Source: a virus
Direction: 5' to 3' (one strand)
DNA: 42,513 nucleotides
IMG/VR virus record: IMGVR_UViG_3300003690_003733
Span: 1 to 42,513 of that record
The first letter of the stretch is position 1, and each line of letters opens with the position of its first letter. Below the pieces are notes generated by a model, which saw nothing but the letters and a program-made list of their open reading frames with translations, did not search any database and was not told the DNA's origin. Positions 32,295 through 40,030 of the stretch are shown in pieces. The position numbers and the translations under genes were made by a program.

Positions 32295-32465
32295 TCAAGG
32301 CGTTTTGCCGTGCCACCAAACAGGCCCCTTAGGTCTGCGGTGAAGGCTTGAGGAACCCGCTGGCGGGTCAGATCCGGCGGCTTGTTCACCGTCCGGGGCG
32401 AAGGCGATCACCGACCGTTGCATCAGGCGGGCGATCACCATCAGAATCAGGGCAATTACAATCAC
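32295..32465 (-). CDS. Possible small one-helix membrane protein (GTG start)
   Basis: 56 aa starting at GTG 32465 with AAGGGCGGAACGAT upstream. The N-terminus (VIVIALILMVIARLMQ) is a membrane helix and the C-terminal part is Pro/Gly-rich and polar. It fits the leftward early operon and fills most of the gap between 32107 and 32688. Confidence 0.45.
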   Translation of the reverse strand: MIVIALILMVIARLMQRSVIAFAPDGEQAAGSDPPAGSSSLHRRPKGPVWWHGKTP

Positions 32466-32513
32466 ATCGTTCCGCCCTTTCGTTTGCTCGTATCGGCTTC
32501 AAACTCAGCCGGT

Positions 32514-32578
32514 GCCGCCCAGTGCGGCTTTTTCACCCGAAAACCCCGACCCTGCCTTCAAGCGGGGTAACGGGGTTT
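32514..32578. terminator. Two opposed terminator hairpins
   Basis: GCCGC-CCAGT-GCGGC followed by TTTTT (32514-32533) faces rightward. AAACCCCG (32541-32548) pairs with CGGGGTTT (32571-32578), leftward, with an inner GC stem and TTTTCGG after it, ending the methyltransferase transcript. No rightward gene precedes the first, so it may stop antisense reading. Confidence 0.5.
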
Positions 32579-32687
32579 AAAGGTCTGGTCGCGGCCCCCG
32601 AAGGCTTAGGGAGGAGAGGCCCACCGGATGACGGGGTTTTGCGAAACTCAGGGCACTCGCCGTCTGATCCCTGTCTGCCCTATCGGT

Positions 32688-33401
32688 TCACACCGCCCCG
32701 GCAGCCGGGGTATCGAACAAATCCGCATCAATCGGGTTGTCGTTCTGGTAATTGATGACCCGCGCACCGGGGGCCGGTTGAAACAAATCAAGGTTGTCCA
32801 TCTGCGGTTTGGGCAGCAGGTCGTGCAGGGTTTCATCCCGCGACCAGTCGCGATGCCAGCCAAACCAGGCGCATTCCATTGTCGGGCGATCAAGGCCAAG
32901 GAAATCAGGCCGCCAAAGCAGCTCGCACTTCCATTTCGGACGATGGCGGCGATACAGCCCTTGGCGCGATGCCGCATGCCAATAGGTCGATTTCAGCAAC
33001 AGCCAAAGCTCCTCGACCTGCATCCGCATCGCATGTTCGATAAAGCAGGCAGGCAGGTCTTTGTCATAGGGCGGGTTGGTGATCAGGACCGATGCCTTGG
33101 GCCGCATCACCGACAGGAAATCCACCCCGCCAGCGCCATAGCCGCGATCGATCAGATCAGTACCGATCACCTTGCAGCCATGGGCCTCCATCACACGGGC
33201 CGGAACGCCATCACCACACGACATATCCCAGATGCGCTTGCCTGCCAGATGCGGAAAGCGACGGAACAGGGCTTCGAACACTTCGGGCGGGGTCGGGTAG
33301 AAATCATCGGCCTGTCGGGTGCGGTCGCCCTCGGCAACCTCGCGCCGACCGCCCGACATCATGGCCCCAAGACCGGTCTGGACTTTGGCAAGGGCGGTCA
33401 T
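32688..33401 (-). CDS. DNA methyltransferase (NPPY)
   Basis: 237 aa. DMSCGDG (about residues 59-65) is the SAM-binding motif I and ITNPPYDKD (NPPY near 109-112) is motif IV of amino-methyltransferases, probably N6-adenine. TPPEVFEALFRRF and the later YWHAASRQGLYRR are typical of phage orphan methylases. It may protect phage DNA from host nucleases or mark replication. The ATG at 33401 overlaps the upstream stop as ATGA. Confidence 0.9.
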   Translation of the reverse strand: MTALAKVQTGLGAMMSGGRREVAEGDRTRQADDFYPTPPEVFEALFRRFPHLAGKRIWDMSCGDGVPARVMEAHGCKVIGTDLIDRGYGAGGVDFLSVMRPKASVLITNPPYDKDLPACFIEHAMRMQVEELWLLLKSTYWHAASRQGLYRRHRPKWKCELLWRPDFLGLDRPTMECAWFGWHRDWSRDETLHDLLPKPQMDNLDLFQPAPGARVINYQNDNPIDADLFDTPAAGAV

Positions 33402-34069
33402 TCCTCTACCCCCCGATAATCCGGCAGCCACAGAAACAGGCCGCAGGCCTTGAGCCGCGCGATGACCTTGGGCAGCATCTTGTGCGCCGAGGGTTCGATG
33501 GCGGCGAACTGATCGCCATGCAGGGCGCGGATATGGTCAAAGACCTCTGCCGCCGCGCGTTCGAAATCGGTGGTGAACATCGCCTGGGCGGCATATCGAT
33601 CCACCCAGAGCATCAAAAGGAAGATCACGGCAAACACCTTGAGGCTGTGCCAGCCGCCATCATCGCCAACCTGCCGGTCAAGCAGCACGGCCAGAACGCT
33701 ATCGGCCCCGTGGTCCATCTCGCGGCGGAAATCATGGAACTGCGACGGGGTCATCAACCCGGCATAACAATCCATATCGGCGCGAAAGGCGCGCGCCAGC
33801 CGATCGTTATCGCCATCCCCGGCAAAATCGGGCGAGACATAAACCGCCCAGAACAGGCGCGGGAAAATCGCGGCCTCGGCCACATCGATTTCATGGACCT
33901 TGCGCGGGCGGATGACCTCGACCGCGACAGGCCGCGACCGGCCATGCGATAAACGCTGGCGCACATCAGCCATGGTCAGCGTGCCACGCGGCAGGAAATC
34001 ATTGGCCGGGGTCGGAACTTCGCGCGGGGCCGGATCAGCCAAGGGGATGAAGTGCTTGGCGGTGCTCAT
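33398..34069 (-). CDS. Unknown early protein with a hydrophobic segment
   Basis: 223 aa. The N-terminus is Pro-rich; middle residues (about 150-165, LKVFAVIFLLMLWVDRY) form a possible membrane helix, with an acidic region and basic stretches around it. No family is recognised. It overlaps the methyltransferase and the next gene by 4 nt each. Confidence 0.6.
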   Translation of the reverse strand: MSTAKHFIPLADPAPREVPTPANDFLPRGTLTMADVRQRLSHGRSRPVAVEVIRPRKVHEIDVAEAAIFPRLFWAVYVSPDFAGDGDNDRLARAFRADMDCYAGLMTPSQFHDFRREMDHGADSVLAVLLDRQVGDDGGWHSLKVFAVIFLLMLWVDRYAAQAMFTTDFERAAAEVFDHIRALHGDQFAAIEPSAHKMLPKVIARLKACGLFLWLPDYRGVEE

Positions 34070-34299
34070 AGCGATTCCCCCGCCGCCCGCAGGGCCTTGG
34101 CAAAATCCATGGTTTCCTTGGCAGCCGGATTGATCTTCACAACGTCGTCCATCGCCTGGTCATCCATCACCATGATCGATTGATAGATTTCCTCGCCACT
34201 GACATTGACGTTCGGATCAAACCTTGCCGCCTCGATCAGCGACTTGCGCAGGAAATCATTGCCTGCCTTGATCAGGTCTTTAAGCGCCGGGTTGCTCAT
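34066..34299 (-). CDS. Small early protein
   Basis: 77 aa, helical (LKDLIKAGNDFLRKSLIEAA, EEIYQSIMVMDDQAMDDVV). No known family. 4-nt overlaps with both neighbours suggest one transcriptional and translational unit with the HTH gene upstream. Confidence 0.6.
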   Translation of the reverse strand: MSNPALKDLIKAGNDFLRKSLIEAARFDPNVNVSGEEIYQSIMVMDDQAMDDVVKINPAAKETMDFAKALRAAGESL

Positions 34300-34841
34300 T
34301 GCGCACCTGCCCGTTTGGGAAGTGCGGCCACATTGCCCTTGCCGGTGCTGCCCGATTTGCCGGGCGCATCATGGCCATGCAGAACCTTGTCGAGGCGGTC
34401 GCGCATCTGGCGGGCCCAGCGCATCTGCTCTGCCTTTTCCATATGGTCGACCCGGCCATCTTCCATGTGGCGGATGAACATCTCGGTACAGCTTGCCGCC
34501 GCGTGGGCGACTTCCTGAAAACTGATTTCCTCTGGCGACATTTCCTTGGCACCGCCGATCCCGATCAGCGAAAGCAACCGGTTGGAAAAGCTGACCGGCA
34601 GGACCGCCATGACCGCAAACAAATCAGCACCGCGCGGAACCGTTTCTCCATCGCGCCAGGCTTCGACCGTGCGAACTTTGTTTTCCTTGCCGATGGCGCG
34701 TGCCACCTCGGCCAAGGTCATTGCCTTGCCTTCGCTTTGATAGGTGCCGACATGGTCGTGAAAGGCCGATGTAAACACCGCCTGAAACAACTCGGCACCC
34801 GGCGCATCAAAACGATGGGCATTTCTGGTCGCATTCGACAT
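34296..34841 (-). CDS. HTH regulator of the early operon (CII-like place)
   Basis: 181 aa. Residues about 40-95 contain an HTH pattern (MTLAEVARAIGKENKVRTVEA, WRDGETVPR) followed by a helix (LFAVMAVLPVSFSNRLL). The remaining part is helical with a basic C-terminus. As the second gene of the leftward early operon after the Cro-like gene it takes the place of a CII-type or early regulator. Confidence 0.7.
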   Translation of the reverse strand: MSNATRNAHRFDAPGAELFQAVFTSAFHDHVGTYQSEGKAMTLAEVARAIGKENKVRTVEAWRDGETVPRGADLFAVMAVLPVSFSNRLLSLIGIGGAKEMSPEEISFQEVAHAAASCTEMFIRHMEDGRVDHMEKAEQMRWARQMRDRLDKVLHGHDAPGKSGSTGKGNVAALPKRAGAQ

Positions 34842-34930
34842 AAACTTTTACCTCGATCCATGAGATGGTGTGAAAGTCAGGGATGCGGAAACACCCGCCG
34901 CACCCGGCATTTGGTCAAAGCCCGAACCTG

Positions 34931-35203
34931 TCAGGCCGCCTCGGTCTGGTCTTCACCCCGATCAACCGGGGTGGCCTGCGGTTCCGATGACGTTTCAGTG
35001 TCATCATTGGCGTTGGCCATGAATTCCGGGGGGATGACCTGCTCGAACTTGCGGATGGTATTCGCGGTCGGGTTCCAGTCGGTCGTGTCAATATTGCGGA
35101 TTGCTGCTTCATTGACCCCGGCCAGACAGGCGAACCGGTAACGCGCCAGATTGTACTGGCGGCGATAAGCCCGAATGCGGTTCAGATTTGCATCAATGGA
35201 CAT
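34931..35203 (-). CDS. Cro-like repressor
   Basis: 90 aa from the ATG at 35203, preceded by AAAAAGG. NLARYRFACLAGVNEAAIRN and NPTANTIRKFEQVIPPEF form a helix-turn-helix like those of Cro/CI proteins. It lies divergent to CI and is first in the leftward early operon. The open frame further upstream includes promoter DNA and is not used. Confidence 0.8.
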   Translation of the reverse strand: MSIDANLNRIRAYRRQYNLARYRFACLAGVNEAAIRNIDTTDWNPTANTIRKFEQVIPPEFMANANDDTETSSEPQATPVDRGEDQTEAA

Positions 35204-35235
35204 TTGTAAGTGCCTTTTTCTCTGATGATGCTCGA

Positions 35236-35265
35236 AGCATATTCGGCATTTATTACTACTGTCAA
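35236..35265 (-). promoter_or_regulatory. Leftward early promoter and operator region
   Basis: TTGACA (35265-35260) and TATGCT (35241-35236) with an 18-nt spacer drive the Cro-like gene. The surroundings (35204-35354) include CGGCA...TGCCG arms (about 35245 and 35284), the ACGA-TAAT-TCGT dyad and an AGTACGAAT motif that also occurs before the KilA-N gene at 36149-36163. These are probable CI/Cro sites. A rightward promoter for CI (TTACTA-17-TACTAT, 35253-35281) is weak. Confidence 0.6.
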
Positions 35266-35354
35266 CGATAATTCGTACTATTTGCCGATAAACTTCTGAA
35301 CAACCAAAGAGCACAATGCCGAAAAACAACAACAGGACATTGGAGCAGGATGAA

Positions 35355-36023
35355 ATGACAGACCCGATAGAGGACCAACGCCAGAGCTTTAACCAGTGGC
35401 TTGATCAGACAGGGCAAAGCGTTCTTGCCGTTGCCAAAAAGGCCGGCATCAATGAATCTGCCCTGCGACATTACAAAAACGGCAAGACCCGTGATCTGCG
35501 GATGGAGAACAAACTCAAGATTGCGGAAACGCAACGCGTCCGCCTGACCGAAATCTTTGGCGAATCAGCAAAGCAGTTTACAAGCCCGCCCCCGGCAAGC
35601 CTTGCGGCATCAACAGGCGTACCATCGGCTGAACCACCCTTGTTTCGGGACACGGTCCCGGTCGTGGGACGAGCCCAGAATGGGCGCATCATTGCGACCA
35701 TGTACCCGATTGCCCATGTCGAGGCCCCGCAGAACCTTACGCTTTCAGGGAACGTTTATGCCGTCCGGGTCGCCAACACCCTGAACATGCCCCGGCTTCG
35801 GATGCGCGAAACTGTGATCTGTTCGCCTGATGACCCCGTGGCACCGGGCGAAGACGCCGCCATTCACGACATAGAAGGCGAGATCCATCTGATGCGATGC
35901 CTTGAGAACGATCAGAACCACGGGTTCACCGGCACGATGTATGGTGACGAGTCCAAAAAAATCACCATCCAGCCCGACCGGATCGTCAATGTCGCCCGCA
36001 TCGTCGCGATCTATCCGGCGTAA
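35355..36023 (+). CDS. CI-like repressor with inactive S24 peptidase domain
   Basis: 222 aa from the ATG at 35355 (GGAGCAGGA upstream; an ATG 13 codons earlier is possible). Residues 10-60 are an HTH (VAKKAGINESALRHYKNGK). Residues about 98-220 match an S24/LexA-type domain in order and spacing. The catalytic Ser place (G-D-S-M-x-P in active members) reads N-T-L-N-M-P, the Lys place (before RCLE) is Met180, and the Ala-Gly cleavage place reads Asn-Gly. It should bind operators but not cleave itself. This fits induction by antirepressors. Confidence 0.85.
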   Translation: MTDPIEDQRQSFNQWLDQTGQSVLAVAKKAGINESALRHYKNGKTRDLRMENKLKIAETQRVRLTEIFGESAKQFTSPPPASLAASTGVPSAEPPLFRDTVPVVGRAQNGRIIATMYPIAHVEAPQNLTLSGNVYAVRVANTLNMPRLRMRETVICSPDDPVAPGEDAAIHDIEGEIHLMRCLENDQNHGFTGTMYGDESKKITIQPDRIVNVARIVAIYPA

Positions 36024-36148
36024 AAGGTGGGAAACACCCACTATTTACAGCACCGAGTCTCAAAGAGCATTCCCCCACTGAAGGATAGGAAGACGCAATA
36101 AACTACGATTGCAACGTCACCGGTTCGGCATTTGATCCGAATTAATCG

Positions 36149-36208
36149 TTGACAAGTACGAACATTAACGACACCCTTGCGGCATCCTCAACCGCAAAAG
36201 GGTGTTTT
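36149..36208 (+). promoter_or_regulatory. Regulated leader of the KilA-N antirepressor
   Basis: CGTTGACA (36147-36154) with AGTACGAA just after resembles the left early promoter's -35 region; no good -10 follows. A hairpin lies at 36171-36205: ACACCCTT-GCGG pairs with CCGC-AA-AAGGGTGT, then TTTT (36205-36208). It covers the probable ribosome site AAAAGGG and ends 4 nt before the ATG. It could act as terminator, attenuator or translation lock. Confidence 0.55.
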
Positions 36209-36211
36209 GCG

Positions 36212-36994
36212 ATGAATGCACATCTGAATTCCGTGAACGACAATGCTGTGACCACGCTTGATTATAACGGCGCGGTCATCCGTATTGATGATGACAAGCT
36301 GAACCTGACCGATATGTGGCGGGCGGCTGGCAGCCCAGAGAACCGGGAGCCTTACAATTGGGCACGCAAGGAAGGCACCGCCTTTATTGACGCATTCGCC
36401 ATGAATCTAAACCTGCCTGACAGTCAGGTTTTAACTTCAACACGTGGCAAGAATGGCGGCACGACCGCCCACTGGCAGATCGGCTTGGCCTATGCCAAGT
36501 ACCTGTCGCCTGAATTTCATATCTGGTGCAACACGGTTGTCCGTGAACGCATGGAAGGCGGACCCGTGCCGACCGACATGCACCGTCACCTGAATGATCC
36601 GGGTGCGCTGCGCGGATTGCTTCTGACCTATACCGAAAAGGTGCTGGCACTCGAAAGCCAGCTTGAGGAAGCACAGCCCAAGCTTGATGGCTTTGACCGC
36701 ATCGCACAGGCCGATGGCACCATGTGCATCACCAATGCAGCCAAGGTCTTGCAGATGCGGCCCAAGGATTTGTTTGCATGGCTGGCGCAGAACGGCTGGA
36801 CATACAAGCGCACCGGCTCCGCCACGTGGCTCGGCTATCAGTCGAAAACCGCGCAGGGGCTGCTTGAACACAAGACAACCACCGTCTGGCGCGCCGATGG
36901 CTCCGAAAAGGTTACAGAGCAGGTGCGCGTTACCGCCAAGGGCCTGACCCGCCTTGCCACCCTGATCAAACCCGCATTGAAAGCAGTGTCATGA
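36212..36994 (+). CDS. KilA-N / KilAC antirepressor
   Basis: 260 aa. The KilA-N domain spans about residues 15-110 (LNLTDMWRAAGSPENREPY, WQIGLAYAKYLSPEFHIW). The KilAC domain is about 150-250 (FDRIAQADGTMCITNAAKVL, DLFAWLAQNGWTYKR, VRVTAKGLTRLATLI). Such two-domain proteins antagonise phage repressors or regulate DNA. It lies right after CI, in the rightward operon. The ATG at 36212 follows the hairpin described above. Confidence 0.9.
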   Translation: MNAHLNSVNDNAVTTLDYNGAVIRIDDDKLNLTDMWRAAGSPENREPYNWARKEGTAFIDAFAMNLNLPDSQVLTSTRGKNGGTTAHWQIGLAYAKYLSPEFHIWCNTVVRERMEGGPVPTDMHRHLNDPGALRGLLLTYTEKVLALESQLEEAQPKLDGFDRIAQADGTMCITNAAKVLQMRPKDLFAWLAQNGWTYKRTGSATWLGYQSKTAQGLLEHKTTTVWRADGSEKVTEQVRVTAKGLTRLATLIKPALKAVS

Positions 36995-37242
36995 CCACGG
37001 ACACCCGCAAGGAAATCATGGCCCGAATGCTCGACATTGCCGAGAAGGCCATAGAAGCCGGTGGCAGTTACGAAACCGCCATTCGCGAACACTTCCCTGA
37101 CGTTCCGGACGAAGTCCTGACAGAGGTCTGGATAGAGATCGAGGACAACAAGACGGAACGCTGGTGGCAGAAAATGGAACGACGGGTCGCCAGCAACCTG
37201 ATTGAGTTTCCACACCCCAAGGAAGATGGAACGAAACGATGA
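36991..37242 (+). CDS. Small protein, unknown
   Basis: 83 aa, helical and acidic/basic (MARMLDIAEKAIEAGGSYET, WQKMERRVASNLIE). It overlaps the KilA-N gene by 4 nt (ATGA) and the clamp-like gene by 4 nt. No domain is recognised; it is part of the rightward operon. Confidence 0.65.
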   Translation: MTTDTRKEIMARMLDIAEKAIEAGGSYETAIREHFPDVPDEVLTEVWIEIEDNKTERWWQKMERRVASNLIEFPHPKEDGTKR

Positions 37243-38054
37243 CCACTCCACAGAAACAAGCCGACTTCATTCCGGCCAACCGCCGCATCAGCGTATGCGC
37301 AAAGCGGTTCTATGCTGCACTGCAATTCATCAGCCACGAGGAAACCCGCTATTACCTCAATGGTGTATTCATCGAACCGCACAAGGATGGCGGGGTTATC
37401 ATGGCCGCGAGCGACGGGCACACGCTCGCCGCAGTACGCGACAACTCTGCACACATCGCAGGCGAAAGCGGTTGGATATGTTCCGTGCCGAAAGGCCCGT
37501 TCATCGCTGCATTAAAGCGCAAATCTGCAGGAACTTTGCATTTCGTCGGCAACAGCGTCTATCTGACCGACGCCGTTCTTGGGCAGGATGCAACCGATCC
37601 GGCATTCGATCCGACACTAATTACCGCGCAACACAACGCCATCGCTTACGCAAAACCGGTTGATGGCACGTTCCCTGATTGGCGGCGGCTTATTCCCAGC
37701 CCGCAAGCCGAGGCCAGCACCCGGATTGTGTTGGATGGCAAACACTTCAACAAGTTCAATAAAGCAATCTCTGCCTTGGCGGATGACGGAACGCCAGAAC
37801 TCAGCATCGCAATGCCCCGCGACATGCTATCACCCATCGTAATTCAGTCAGGTCGCGCCAAGGACTTTTTTGGCCTTGTGATGCCAATGCGGGAACATAC
37901 CAAAGCGGAGGCAGATCCGGCATGGCTCAAACTGCCCGCCAAGCAGGAACGCAAACCGGCACCGGCCAACGATGCCAAACCCGCCAAGGCAGGGAAGAAC
38001 CGCCCGGCACTCGGGCTGAAAACAAAGCCCGTCGAGAAACCGGACGCCGCCTGA
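37239..38054 (+). CDS. Sliding-clamp-like protein (DnaN-type domain)
   Basis: 271 aa. YYLNGVFIEPHKDGG followed by AASDGHTLAAVRD is the characteristic segment of DNA polymerase III beta-type clamp domains, and the later FPDWRRLIPS also fits. The C-terminus is a Lys/Ala/Pro-rich tail. It probably forms part of a clamp for phage replication or modulates the host clamp. It is shorter than DnaN (about 370 aa), so it may have two of the three domains. It starts 4 nt inside the upstream gene. Confidence 0.7.
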   Translation: MTTPQKQADFIPANRRISVCAKRFYAALQFISHEETRYYLNGVFIEPHKDGGVIMAASDGHTLAAVRDNSAHIAGESGWICSVPKGPFIAALKRKSAGTLHFVGNSVYLTDAVLGQDATDPAFDPTLITAQHNAIAYAKPVDGTFPDWRRLIPSPQAEASTRIVLDGKHFNKFNKAISALADDGTPELSIAMPRDMLSPIVIQSGRAKDFFGLVMPMREHTKAEADPAWLKLPAKQERKPAPANDAKPAKAGKNRPALGLKTKPVEKPDAA

Positions 38055-38311
38055 TGCCGCGCCCGTCATCCATTTTACTGTTTGGCTGCGCTGCCCTGAT
38101 GGCCCTTGTGCTCGGGCAGCAGGCCGCCATCAGCCTGCAAGGAAAAGACCCATGGAACCGACCAACATCAAGCATATCCGGATCGGCAGTCGTCCTGTCA
38201 TCGAGATCAAGGCAACCCGCCCCGCCAACGATATCCACGGCGGCCCGATCAAACTCCACATCCCCAAGGATGTACTGGATGATCACGCCAAGCGCCACGC
38301 CGCAGGACTAG
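38054..38311 (+). CDS. Possible small membrane protein overlapping the next gene
   Basis: 85 aa frame starting at the ATG that overlaps the clamp stop as TGATG. The first 33 residues (MPRPSSILLFGCAALMALVL) look like a signal/membrane segment. The rest is Ser/Pro-rich and overlaps the 38152 gene by 160 nt, where it looks like an out-of-frame shadow. A shorter real product is possible only with a different stop. Confidence 0.3.
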   Translation: MPRPSSILLFGCAALMALVLGQQAAISLQGKDPWNRPTSSISGSAVVLSSRSRQPAPPTISTAARSNSTSPRMYWMITPSATPQD

Positions 38312-38556
38312 CCACCGAATGCATTGCCCTGCCCGCCGCCAATGAGGCCATCAATGTCTTGATCGGCCCCAATTGCGGGCAGCGCGAAGACCTTCTGGGC
38401 ACCATCAAACCGGCCCGCTGCACCTTGGCCCTTGATGCCAAGCGCATCCTGGTCAAGTTCGCCTATGGCGAGGGTGAGCCAGGCACCAGCGCCGCATGGG
38501 TCACCCTCTCCCAACTCACCTTCCCCAACCGCAACGCCGATTGCGAGGTGATGTGA
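38152..38556 (+). CDS. Unknown protein
   Basis: 134 aa. Beta-rich with KHIRIGSRPVIEIKATRP, IKLHIPKDVLDDHAKR and the later LVKFAYGEGEPGTSAAW. A ribosome site AAGGAAAAGACCC precedes the ATG. Its stop overlaps the ASCH gene start as TGATG. No family is recognised. Confidence 0.65.
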   Translation: MEPTNIKHIRIGSRPVIEIKATRPANDIHGGPIKLHIPKDVLDDHAKRHAAGLATECIALPAANEAINVLIGPNCGQREDLLGTIKPARCTLALDAKRILVKFAYGEGEPGTSAAWVTLSQLTFPNRNADCEVM

Positions 38557-38942
38557 TGGACTTCCCAACCAAAGCAATCAGCATCCGCCAGCCGTGGTGC
38601 CATCACATCCTTTTTGATGGCAAGGATATCGAAAACCGCGACTGGCAAACAACCTATCGCGGCCCGGTCCTGATCCATGCATCAGCATCCTTCGACGGTT
38701 ATGCAGATGAACGCCGGGCATTTACCGCCAAGCATCCGGAAAGCCATCTCGGCGGCATCGTCGGGATGGTCGAAATCACCGACTGTGTCAGCAGCAGCGA
38801 CAGCGAATGGTTCTATGGCCGGTTCGGGTTCGTGCTGCGCAACCCCGTCCCGCTTGATTTCATCCCCTGCAAGGGCGCACTCGGCTTCTTTACGCCGGTC
38901 TTTAATCGTTCCCTTTTGAAAGCGCGGAAGGAAGCAGCATGA
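38556..38942 (+). CDS. ASCH-domain protein
   Basis: 128 aa. ISIRQPWCHHILFDGKDIENRDW, TYRGPVLIHASASFDG and GIVGMVEITDCV are the ASCH-domain pattern. These domains bind RNA or modified nucleosides and are common in phages. The start at 38556 is the ATG that overlaps the upstream stop. Role unknown. Confidence 0.85.
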   Translation: MDFPTKAISIRQPWCHHILFDGKDIENRDWQTTYRGPVLIHASASFDGYADERRAFTAKHPESHLGGIVGMVEITDCVSSSDSEWFYGRFGFVLRNPVPLDFIPCKGALGFFTPVFNRSLLKARKEAA

Positions 38943-39241
38943 CCCAGCCAACCTTTGACAGCCCGGTTGCCGCAAACCTCGACGTCGGTGCCTACGCGAA
39001 ACCGCCGGAATGGATCAAGGGCGGCAGCTATTGCCACAGCGAAGACTCAAAGATGGCGGGCCGCACGTCCATAACGATTGAGATTGGCGGGGCAGTTTAC
39101 CAATGCGCCGATCCGAACTGGTTTCGTCACCTGATTGATCAGGCCAACGCCGCCCTGACCAGCGCCGGATACCCGCCCCACGTCACCGCCGCCAACGACA
39201 CCGAAGGCGACGAAAGCAAACAGGAAGGATCAGCGGCATGA
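38939..39241 (+). CDS. Unknown protein
   Basis: 100 aa. WIKGGSYCHSEDSKMAG, TSITIEIGGAVYQCADPNW and HLIDQANAALTSAG are visible segments. No family is recognised. It overlaps both neighbours by 4 nt. Confidence 0.6.
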   Translation: MTQPTFDSPVAANLDVGAYAKPPEWIKGGSYCHSEDSKMAGRTSITIEIGGAVYQCADPNWFRHLIDQANAALTSAGYPPHVTAANDTEGDESKQEGSAA

Positions 39242-39834
39242 ACGAGAAAATTCTTTACAGCAGCCCCGAAGCTGCCGAACGCAAAGAGGTCACCGGCTGG
39301 GTTAGTGCTGATGGCCGTTTCTATGGCGATAACGAGCATTTGGCCCGCTGGGCTGGATGCACGCACATTCTTTGCCGGGAATGCGGCAAACACGAACACG
39401 AAAAAAGCTGGACGTGCTGCGAAACATGCCGCGACAAACACGTGATAGAGCGATACAACGCCAAGCCTTTTAAGGCATGGGATGGCGAACGGCTCTTTAG
39501 CTACAGCCACGAACGGTATTTCTTCGATGAACAGGAACTTATCGATTTCGCGCTTGAGCATAATGTGTTGCCCGGTGAAATGCGTCTGGCGATCTGCGAA
39601 CCCGACATCCTGAAGATGGTTGACTTTGACGATATCTTGGTCGATCGACTGCCCGAGGATCTATATCTGAGCGACATAGCCCCAGAACTGGCAGAAGCCG
39701 TCGCAAAGGTGAATGATATCATCCAACAAACCAAGCCCGTCTTGGCATGGAATCCCGGCAAATACCGGACCACCGTCACCGCCGCTGCCCTGATTGCAGC
39801 CAAGACCGCCAACCGAAAGGACACGGCGGCATGA
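39238..39834 (+). CDS. Zinc-ribbon-bearing unknown protein
   Basis: 198 aa. Residues about 40-75 contain CRECGKHEHEKSWTCCETCRDKH, a probable zinc site. The remaining part is acidic and mainly helical (FFDEQELIDFALEHNVLPG). It is the last gene before the second C4-type leader, whose promoter starts 6 nt after its stop. Confidence 0.65.
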   Translation: MNEKILYSSPEAAERKEVTGWVSADGRFYGDNEHLARWAGCTHILCRECGKHEHEKSWTCCETCRDKHVIERYNAKPFKAWDGERLFSYSHERYFFDEQELIDFALEHNVLPGEMRLAICEPDILKMVDFDDILVDRLPEDLYLSDIAPELAEAVAKVNDIIQQTKPVLAWNPGKYRTTVTAAALIAAKTANRKDTAA

Positions 39835-39839
39835 CACAC

Positions 39840-39868
39840 TTGACCGCGCAGAAAGATGGGCGTAGAAT
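39840..39868 (+). promoter_or_regulatory. Sigma70-type promoter of the second C4-type leader
   Basis: TTGACC (39840-39845) and TAGAAT (39863-39868), spacer 17 nt. The predicted start is near 39875. Its quality and spacing are like the promoter of the first leader, though the surroundings differ in sequence. Confidence 0.75.
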
Positions 39869-39874
39869 CCCGGC

Positions 39875-40030
39875 TGTCATGGACGCATCCATGACCGGGA
39901 TTGGCCTCCCGTCCTACACGAAGGCGCTCGAACCGCGCCCAACCTGTTGCTGCGCGGTTTTCTTATGGTCGGGCGTATGGGGGCACCTTCGGGTGCGCCG
40001 TTACCTTCGTGGCGGTAAGGCCAACCCTGT
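39875..40030 (+). ncRNA. C4-type antisense RNA / leader of the Rha-like antirepressor
   Basis: Order: a1 GGATTGGCCT (39898-39907), b1 CACGAAGG (39917-39924), AACCGCGC / GCGCGGTT hairpin with TTTTCTT, GGCACC / GGTGC hairpin, b' CCTTCGTG (40004-40011), a' AGGCCAA (40018-40024), then a2 AGATTGGCCT (40046-40055) and b2 CACGAAGG (40079-40086) immediately at the ribosome site. a2 sits in the loop and stem of a GATCAC / GTGATC hairpin. b' is a perfect complement of b1 and b2. The pairing letters differ from the first leader in b and partly in a, but stay complementary. A hairpin at 39866-39902 overlaps the start. The RNA ends are inferred. Confidence 0.7.

Noticed and set aside
32141-32389. 82-aa minus strand frame with a GTG start
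   Set aside because: Runs through a strong hairpin and overlaps the better-supported membrane-helix frame; no motif.
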